This document shows, piece by piece, positions 33,562 through 38,628 of a stretch of 38,628 bases of DNA. The position numbers and the translations under genes were made by a program. Origin of the DNA: Paracoccaceae bacterium. Lineage in GTDB: Bacteria; Pseudomonadota; Alphaproteobacteria; Rhodobacterales; Rhodobacteraceae. The notes below the pieces were generated by a model, which saw only the letters and a program-made list of their open reading frames with translations, had not been told where the DNA came from and searched no databases. How positions within the stretch are numbered: position 1 is the stretch's first letter; each line of letters begins with the position of its first letter. The stretch is from positions 1 to 38,628 of the forward strand of contig CANBRQ010000019.1 in NCBI GenBank assembly GCA_947371955.1. Reading direction: 5' to 3'.

Positions 33562-34038
33562 TCATCCGGCAAAGGCGCGTCGGGCCGCCGCCGTCAGAAC
33601 GGGCCGCTGACCCCAGGGCACATGCCAGGAATGCTGCTGGACGAGGGCTGCCGTCATGGCCGCCGAAATCCCTTCAGGTTGCCGTCGTCGCCCAGATTGG
33701 CCTCCATCGCGCGGCAGGCCCGTTCGGCAGGCTCGGCAAATTCCGTCACCGGAAGGATGCACAGCGCCATGCCGCGAAAGAAGGCCGATGCCATGAAGGC
33801 CGGGGTGGAGCTTTCGGGGTCAGACTGCGGTTCATGCACCATGCAGTGCCAGTTCCCGTCCGCCATTTGATAGTCCAGCATCCGGCGGGCCAACCCCAGC
33901 GCCTCGGCCCGCACCGCATCCGCTCCGGCCAGACCTTCGGGCAAATAGGCCGCCACGTCGATCAGCCCCGGCAAAGCCCAGCCTTGCCCGATGCCGCAAC
34001 CAGCCCCTCGAACCCGACGGATTCGCCGTAGAACTAAC
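33562..34038 (-). pseudogene. GH88/GH105-like unsaturated-uronyl hydrolase, C-terminal remnant
   Basis: A frame with ARRMLDYQMADGNWHCMVHE, then PQSDPESSTPAFMASAFFRG resembles the active-site region of GH105/GH88 six-hairpin hydrolases (dosage of DG-W-x-x-V, SxxTA/F pattern). A frame change follows near 33660, where AALVQQHSWHVPWGQ continues. The N-terminal half is missing. It fits a former sugar-acid-degrading function. The family call is tentative. Confidence 0.5.
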
Positions 34039-34121
34039 ATTTGAAATTGTGCCCGCCCGGACGTGCGGCCACCGCGCCGATCAACTGATCGGTCCGCAAT
34101 CCTGCCTTCATGGATCTGCCC

Positions 34122-34925
34122 TTATTCTGAAAGTTGCCGGAAGCTGTCGTGGGCATCCCGGATGGCCCGTTCAATCAGGCGCCGCATGGCCCGATGCGCC
34201 GCCTCGGCATCGCCGCGTTCAAATTCGGCAAAGACCGCAGCATGCAGTTCCTGGCTTTCCTCAATCCCGATCATCTGGGTCGTATGGCCGCGCGCCGACA
34301 TCTTCAGGTCCAGAAGCAAACCCAGCGCCGCTTCGATGACGGCAAACAGTTGCGACAGCAGGTCGGACTCGACGGCGGCCAGAAAGGCCCGGTGAAACTC
34401 CAGATCGGCCGCGATGAGGCGGCGGCGCTCGGCATAATCGGGGTCTGGGGTGCGGTAGACGTGTTCCTTGATCACCCAAGACCGGCGGATGCGGGCGCGC
34501 GCTTGGTCGCATGCCATGATCGTTGCGGTGTGGATAGCGCCGGGTTCCAGCACAAGCCGGACCTTGAGCAGATCATGAAGCAAAGACAAGGTATCGCCCG
34601 CCTTGATACGCCAGTCCACGACGTCAGGGTCCAGAAGCTGCCATTCGCTGCGCGGCCGGACCCGAGTGCCGTCTGACGTGCGGCTGCCGATCGGGTCCTT
34701 GGCCTCGATGATGCGAAACGCCTCGCGGATGACGGATCGGCTGACGCCCATGTCATCGCAAAGGTCTGCCTCCTTCGGGATCGCCTCGCCCGGAGCCCAG
34801 ACCCCGCCGACGATCCGAGTGCCCAGTTCGGTGACCGCAGCGCCAAGGATGCCGCGCACTTCGATGACCCCGGCCAGCGCATTGGATTTGCGGATGACGA
34901 AGACGGGTTTGATGATTGTCGGCAT
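34122..34925 (-). CDS. GntR-family regulator, FCD (DgoR-like) subclass
   Basis: A 267-residue regulator. The winged helix-turn-helix holds IPKEADLCDDMGVSRSVIRE, then a linker RTSDGTRVRPRSEWQLLDPD, WRIKAGDTLSLLHDL and the helical FCD domain. The pattern ADLEFHRAFLAAVESDL carries the metal His, and further His lies in ESQELHAAVFAEFERGD. The WQLLDPDVVDW stretch is typical of DgoR-type regulators of galactonate and related acids. Position 34925 was chosen as start because the sequence MPTIIKP begins there; an upstream start at 34940 is possible. A TATGAT-like box lies within the region upstream. It is divergent from the sugar kinase. Confidence 0.88.
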   Translation of the reverse strand: MPTIIKPVFVIRKSNALAGVIEVRGILGAAVTELGTRIVGGVWAPGEAIPKEADLCDDMGVSRSVIREAFRIIEAKDPIGSRTSDGTRVRPRSEWQLLDPDVVDWRIKAGDTLSLLHDLLKVRLVLEPGAIHTATIMACDQARARIRRSWVIKEHVYRTPDPDYAERRRLIAADLEFHRAFLAAVESDLLSQLFAVIEAALGLLLDLKMSARGHTTQMIGIEESQELHAAVFAEFERGDAEAAHRAMRRLIERAIRDAHDSFRQLSE

Positions 34926-35114
34926 AGTGTGTCTGCCCATTTATCTGTTTATCATACTAACGGTCCCCTCCCCCGGCGGCGTGGCAACCGGTCGATGCTG
35001 GAATTGCAAGGGGGGCAAAAGCCCTTGATCCGCCTTCCACAGCAGGAACGGTCTGGGGTTCTGGGCAGAGCGTGCTAAGACACGGTCAGGCGGGGAGTGG
35101 GGATTGTCGGACAG

Positions 35115-36062
35115 ATGACTTGCGTTCTGGGAGTAGACAGCGGGGGCACCAAGACGGTAGCGGCCCTGGCGCGGCGCGATGGCACGGTCGTGCGCGTCTT
35201 GCGGTGCGGCAGTCTTGATCCGGTATCCGTGCCTGACTGGCCCGCGCGGCTGCAAGCCTTGGGCAGCGAGGTGGCCTCGCTGGGTCACGGTCTAGAGGCG
35301 GCGGTTCTGGGCTTGCCGTATCACACGGAAATCGTTGCGGTCTCGGCCGAACAGTCTCGCGTGGCGGCTTTGGTCTTTCCCGGCAAGACGCTGGTCGATA
35401 ACGACGTGAGGATTGCCTTCGACGGGGCCTTTGCTGGCGGGGCAGGGGGATTGATCCTGGCCGGCACCGGGTCGATGGCCTGGGCCAGTCTGGGCGGCCC
35501 CGGTGATCCGCATGAACGCTCGGGCGGCTGGGGGGACTTGTTTGGCGACGAGGGCAGCGCCTATTGGATCGGGCGGGAGGCTTTGGCGGACGTGGCCCGC
35601 GAGTTGGACGGCCGGCTGCCTGCCTCGGGCTTTTCTGCGGGCCTTCTAGCGGCCATAGGCGTTGGGCCAGAGGGTTTGCTGGACTGGTGCTATGCACAAG
35701 AGCATCGCAGGTCTGCCATCGCCGATCTGGCACGACATGTGGCAGGAATGGCCGCGGCGGGGGACGGGCGCGCACTTGGCATTCTGCACCGGGCCGGGGA
35801 TGAACTGGCCGACACCCTGCTGGCCGCTTGGCGCAAGGCCGCGGACAAGCGCCCGCTGCGGTGGAGTTATGCTGGAGGCGTCACAACCAACGCCCGGGTG
35901 CTCGACCGGATTGCCGCCCGTGTTGGCTCTGCCCCCCAGCCCTGCCGCTTGCCTCCGGTCGGTGGCGCTTTGCTGCGTGCGGCACGGCTGGCGGGGTGGG
36001 AGGTGACCGAGGCTTGGGTGGAACAGGTGGCATTGACGTTGACCAAAGCGATGGAAGCTTAG
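35115..36062 (+). CDS. BadF/BadG-type sugar kinase, N-acetylglucosamine kinase-like
   Basis: A 315-residue ASKHA-fold kinase. The phosphate-1 loop is CVLGVDSGGTKTVAALARRD. The domain-linking block is LILAGTGSMAWASLGGPGDP, then SGGWGDLFGDEGSAYWIGRE, which is diagnostic of the BcrAD_BadFG/GlcNAc-kinase family. The late blocks are WSYAGGVTTNARVLDRIAA and CRLPPVGGALLRAARLAG. It phosphorylates a sugar with ATP; GlcNAc or a related hexose is possible. A GTG at 35097 could also start the protein, but the family usually begins at the MTxVLGVDSGG stretch. It is divergent from the GntR gene and convergent with the ATPase gene (10 bases apart). Confidence 0.85.
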   Translation: MTCVLGVDSGGTKTVAALARRDGTVVRVLRCGSLDPVSVPDWPARLQALGSEVASLGHGLEAAVLGLPYHTEIVAVSAEQSRVAALVFPGKTLVDNDVRIAFDGAFAGGAGGLILAGTGSMAWASLGGPGDPHERSGGWGDLFGDEGSAYWIGREALADVARELDGRLPASGFSAGLLAAIGVGPEGLLDWCYAQEHRRSAIADLARHVAGMAAAGDGRALGILHRAGDELADTLLAAWRKAADKRPLRWSYAGGVTTNARVLDRIAARVGSAPQPCRLPPVGGALLRAARLAGWEVTEAWVEQVALTLTKAMEA

Positions 36063-36071
36063 GGAAACGCC

Positions 36072-37136
36072 CTAAAGGTCAATCCTTTGACCCGTCGCCG
36101 CATCGAAGACATGGACTTGATCCGGCGGAATGGTCAGCCAGACCTTCTGCCCTTCTTCCAGTGTCAGCCGGGTCTGCGCCGTCACCGTCACCGCAGCACC
36201 TGCGACCTTGACGGATAGGTAGGAGGTCGCACCGGTTGTCTCGCAGGTCACGACCTCTGCCGCAATGGCGCCCGCAGTTGGGGATGGCGCGATGGTCAGA
36301 TGCTCGGGCCGCAGGCCGAGCCGGACCCTTGCCGGCAAAGCAAAGGGTTGGCGCGGCAGCGCCATACGCTGGCCATCTGCCAGCACGAAGGCAGCCTCCA
36401 CGCCAGCGTCGATCAGGTTCATGGCGGGAGAGCCGATGAAGGTGGCGACAAAGACATTCTTCGGCCGGTCGTACAGGTCCAACGGCCGCCCCGCTTGCTC
36501 AACTACGCCGCCACGCATGACAACAATCCGGTCGGCCATGGTCATCGCTTCGATCTGGTCATGCGTCACATAGATCGACGTCACGCCCAACCGCCGGTGC
36601 AGCGCGCGGATTTCCGCCCGCATCTGCACGCGCAAGGCCGCGTCAAGGTTTGAGAGCGGCTCGTCGAATAGAAACACTGAAGGTTTGCGCACGATGGCCC
36701 GTCCCATCGCCACCCGCTGGCGCTGACCGCCGGACAGCTGCCGGGGATAGCGGTCAAGCAGGGTATCCAGCCCCAGAATCGTTGCCGCTTCCAGAACGCC
36801 CGCTGCAATCTCTTCCGGCTTGCCGCCGCGCAGCCGCAGGGAAAAGCCCATGTTCTGCGCCACGGTCATATGCGGATAAAGCGCATAGTTCTGAAACACC
36901 ATCGCCGCATCGCGTTCCTTCGGGTCGGCCCATGTCACATCCCGCCCACCGATGGCAATGCTGCCCTGATCAATCGCCTCCAGCCCGGCAATGCAGCGCA
37001 GCAAGGTCGACTTGCCGCAGCCCGAGGGGCCGACCAGCGCCACGAACTCCCCGGGTTCGGCCTGCAGCGCCACGTCTTTCAGCACTTTCACCGTGCCGAA
37101 GGATTTGTACAGGCCAGCGACTTGCACCCCCGTCAT
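36072..37136 (-). CDS. ABC transporter ATPase, MalK/UgpC type (carbohydrate importer)
   Basis: A 354-residue ATPase with one nucleotide-binding domain and a C-terminal TOBE regulatory domain. Walker A is GPSGCGKST, the Q-loop is VFQNYALYPHM, the signature is LSGGQRQRVAMGRA, Walker B is FLFDEPLSNLD, and the H-loop is in YVTHDQIEAMTM. C-terminal blocks include ATFIGSPAMNLI and RLGLRPEHLTIA, typical of carbohydrate importers. Start at 37136 was chosen because AAGGCG lies five bases upstream; a longer frame from 37220 lacks a ribosome site. Its partner genes are probably outside the window, beginning with the binding protein at the right end. Its promoter faces the araC promoter in a shared 160-base region. 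Confidence 0.92.
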   Translation of the reverse strand: MTGVQVAGLYKSFGTVKVLKDVALQAEPGEFVALVGPSGCGKSTLLRCIAGLEAIDQGSIAIGGRDVTWADPKERDAAMVFQNYALYPHMTVAQNMGFSLRLRGGKPEEIAAGVLEAATILGLDTLLDRYPRQLSGGQRQRVAMGRAIVRKPSVFLFDEPLSNLDAALRVQMRAEIRALHRRLGVTSIYVTHDQIEAMTMADRIVVMRGGVVEQAGRPLDLYDRPKNVFVATFIGSPAMNLIDAGVEAAFVLADGQRMALPRQPFALPARVRLGLRPEHLTIAPSPTAGAIAAEVVTCETTGATSYLSVKVAGAAVTVTAQTRLTLEEGQKVWLTIPPDQVHVFDAATGQRIDL

Positions 37137-37219
37137 AGGGTCGCCTTGCGGTGCAAAGAGGTGGGCGTCATAGGGATGCTCCTTCAGGGCCGGAAACCTT
37201 GGGCTTGCCGTTTGTGCCA

Positions 37220-37247
37220 TTGGAAACCGGAATGTTCTTGCTATAAT
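37220..37247 (+). promoter_or_regulatory. Candidate promoter of the AraC-type regulator
   Basis: TTGGAA, a 16-base spacer and a perfect TATAAT. Transcription would start near 37254, about 40 bases before the araC ATG. The 29-bp repeat element overlaps the -10 box and start site, suggesting autoregulation. Confidence 0.55.
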
Positions 37248-37272
37248 CCGACAAGTTCTTCCGGAATTCCAG
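37244..37272 (+). repeat. 29-bp element, copy 1 (before araC)
   Basis: Shares 23 of 29 bases by eye with the copy at 38226-38254. The pattern is TAATCCG, then CAAG, then TC-x-GGA and TTCCAG. A GGAATG lies 9 bases upstream. It is likely a binding site for the AraC-type regulator. Confidence 0.6.
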
Positions 37273-37295
37273 CGCAAACCCGCAAGGGGTGATCC

Positions 37296-38183
37296 ATGTC
37301 CAGCACCCGAGCGTTGCAGTTTCTTGACCCCAGCCAGACGGGAAACCGCTTCCTGCAGCCCGATGAGTTTCTGACCGAAACCCATCTTGTCGAACCCATG
37401 CCCGAGGCGCATTGGCACGACCATGTGGAACTGAATCTGCTGACGTGCGGGTCGATGACCTATCAGATCAACGGCGCGCAGGTGAAGCTTAACGCGGGCG
37501 GGCTTTACTGCTTCTGGGCCGCCGTGCCGCATCAGGTGACGGTGGCGGACGCGCAGACCGAACTTGTCTGCATCTATCTGCCCTTCGCCGACCTGCTGTC
37601 CTTGGTGATCTCAAGCGATTTCAAGAATGACCTGATGTCAGGTGCTATCCTGACCACGCCAGAGCCTGATCCGGCGGATCTATTGCTCGTCTCACGCTGG
37701 GCGCGGGATTGGGACGGGGCCAATGACCATCTGGCCGACATCATGCGGGATGAGGTGCGGCTGCGGCTGCGCCGCCTGGCGGTCAACCATATCCGCGCCG
37801 ATATGGCGGGCCACGAGGCCGAACCCCGCCGCAACACCAAGGCCGCGACGGAACGACGGGTGGTGGCGCGCGTCCAACAGATGACCAGCTACATCAACGA
37901 GGATTTCGCCAAGCCGATCGATGTGACCGACGTGGCCAAGGTCGGCGGGCTGCATCCGACCAATGCCACCGCGATCTTCCAGAAGGTGCTGGGCCAATCG
38001 ATCGCGCAATATCTGCGGCAAAGGCGGATCAGCCACGCGCTGTGGCTGCTGGCCAATACCGATATGGCGATCATCGAGGTTGCCTTCGAAAGCGGCCACG
38101 GCTCGCTCAGCCGGTTTTACGATGCCTTTCACCGAAGGGTCGGCTGTACCCCCAAGGATTACCGCCGCCGGTTGCGCGCCTGA
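37296..38183 (+). CDS. AraC-family transcriptional regulator
   Basis: A 295-residue activator. The N-terminal cupin region starts with the sugar-binding-like EAHWHDHVELNLLTCGSMTY, and the C-terminal two helix-turn-helix motifs lie at about residues 195-290. Markers are YINEDFAKPIDVTDVAKVGG (HTH1), then ALWLLANTDMAIIEVAFESG and FYDAFHRRVGCTPKDYRRRL (HTH2 with the conserved end). AAGGGGTG precedes the ATG. It lies between the divergent ATPase gene and the downstream binding-protein gene. The repeated 29-bp element before it and before that binding-protein gene suggests it controls both. The inducer is probably the substrate of that importer. Confidence 0.9.
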   Translation: MSSTRALQFLDPSQTGNRFLQPDEFLTETHLVEPMPEAHWHDHVELNLLTCGSMTYQINGAQVKLNAGGLYCFWAAVPHQVTVADAQTELVCIYLPFADLLSLVISSDFKNDLMSGAILTTPEPDPADLLLVSRWARDWDGANDHLADIMRDEVRLRLRRLAVNHIRADMAGHEAEPRRNTKAATERRVVARVQQMTSYINEDFAKPIDVTDVAKVGGLHPTNATAIFQKVLGQSIAQYLRQRRISHALWLLANTDMAIIEVAFESGHGSLSRFYDAFHRRVGCTPKDYRRRLRA

Positions 38184-38225
38184 TGACGCTTGCGTGCGGC
38201 ACTGAAAAACAGGAATGATTGGGCC

Positions 38226-38254
38226 TAATCCGGCAAGAATGTCAGGATTTCCAG
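38226..38254 (+). repeat. 29-bp element, copy 2 (before the binding-protein gene)
   Basis: Second copy of the element at 37244-37272, with GGAATG 8 bases upstream. It lies 93 bases before the proposed TTG start of the binding protein, where an AraC activator would sit. Confidence 0.6.
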
Positions 38255-38347
38255 TCTTACGCTGACACGATCCAGAGGCCTGACGGCACCCGTCCCGCGT
38301 CTGACAAGACCAAGCGAAAACATTCGCATTCTGACATGGAGGTCATC

Positions 38348-38628
38348 TTGTATCTGCATCGCCCCAAGCTTTCCGTTGCCGTCGCTGCCCTACTTTTGTG
38401 CACCACCAGCGCCTTTGCCCAAGACAAGCCCTTTGCCGGGCAGACGATCTCGGTCCTTCTGCCCTCGCCGCAAGACGCCAACATGGCGGCGGATTTCGAG
38501 AAGGACACCGGCATCAAGCTGGATCTGCAGACCGCGTCCTGGGATGACGTGTCGGTGAAGGTGTCCACCGCCTTGCTGGCTGGCACCGCCCCGGCCGATG
38601 TGACCGAGTTCGACTGGTCCTGGACCGG
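38348..38628 (+). CDS. ABC extracellular solute-binding protein family 1, N-terminal part (runs off the window)
   Basis: Start of a carbohydrate-type binding protein. A TTG start is chosen because GGAGG lies five bases upstream; an ATG 12 bases earlier overlaps that site. The signal peptide is YLHRPKLSVAVAALLLCTTS, ending at AFA-QD. The mature protein begins QDKPFAGQTISVLLPSPQDA, DFEKDTGIKLDLQTASWDDV and VSTALLAGTAPADVTEFDWS, the normal opening of MalE/UgpB-type binding proteins. The C-terminal part is outside the window. It probably works with the MalK/UgpC-type ATPase at 36072-37136, under the AraC regulator. Confidence 0.85.
   Translation, partial: MYLHRPKLSVAVAALLLCTTSAFAQDKPFAGQTISVLLPSPQDANMAADFEKDTGIKLDLQTASWDDVSVKVSTALLAGTAPADVTEFDWSWT

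Noticed and set aside
1..38628. CRISPR arrays, tRNA genes, insertion sequences, prophage genes
   Set aside because: I saw no regularly spaced repeats, cloverleaf-like segments, transposase motifs or phage structural genes.

Overview
The window is GC-rich, densely packed and rich in ABC-transporter and sugar-acid genes. Its protein sequences have the flavour of an alphaproteobacterium of the Rhodobacterales (Paracoccaceae-like). That placement is an inference from protein style and gene content; there is no rRNA or marker gene here. I saw no tRNA, rRNA, CRISPR array or intact insertion sequence.

Layout. (1) 1-1695, minus: permease (cut by the window edge) and periplasmic binding protein of an ABC importer. 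(2) 2355-4735, plus: an intact NTF2/SnoaL-like gene, then a heavily broken GMC oxidoreductase and a truncated sugar-binding protein. (3) 5279-9594, plus: an RND efflux pump (adaptor plus inner-membrane pump). (4) 9607-15235, minus: a six-gene operon of two very small genes, a NodU/CmcH-type carbamoyltransferase, an SGNH-like protein, a pheophorbide-a-oxygenase-like Rieske oxygenase and a SAM methyltransferase. It looks like a small-molecule modification or biosynthesis locus and is the most distinctive part of the window. (5) 15382-18960, minus: an intact ribokinase followed by the wreck of its ribose-type operon (RpiR regulator, permease, ATPase, binding protein, sugar isomerase). (6) 19222-31368: a divergent sugar/sugar-acid locus. 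To the left run uxuA, rraA-like, aldose epimerase, PanB-like and sterol-desaturase-like genes. To the right run a GntR regulator, a three-part sugar ABC importer, an SDR, a second UxuA-like protein and an SMP-30 lactonase. Repeated TTGGTCC half-sites lie between the two arms. (7) 31447-34038: a second graveyard (dimethylglycine-dehydrogenase-like, binding-protein, SDR and GH88/105-like remnants). (8) 34122-38628: a second GntR regulator, a BadF/GlcNAc-kinase-like sugar kinase, an orphan MalK/UgpC-type ATPase, an AraC regulator and the start of another binding protein. A shared 29-bp element precedes both the araC gene and that binding protein.

How the genes fit together. Region 6 reads as one catabolic module: import, anomer interconversion, oxidation to a lactone by the SDR, lactone opening by SMP-30, dehydration by the UxuA proteins, and probably cleavage of the 2-keto-3-deoxy acid by the RraA-like and/or PanB-like protein. 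The substrate is not evident. Region 4 would carbamoylate, oxidise and methylate an unknown metabolite. The decayed blocks sit beside intact genes of the same types, so this looks like a sugar-uptake region in turnover. The damage is confined to blocks, while neighbouring long genes are clean, which argues against general sequencing error.
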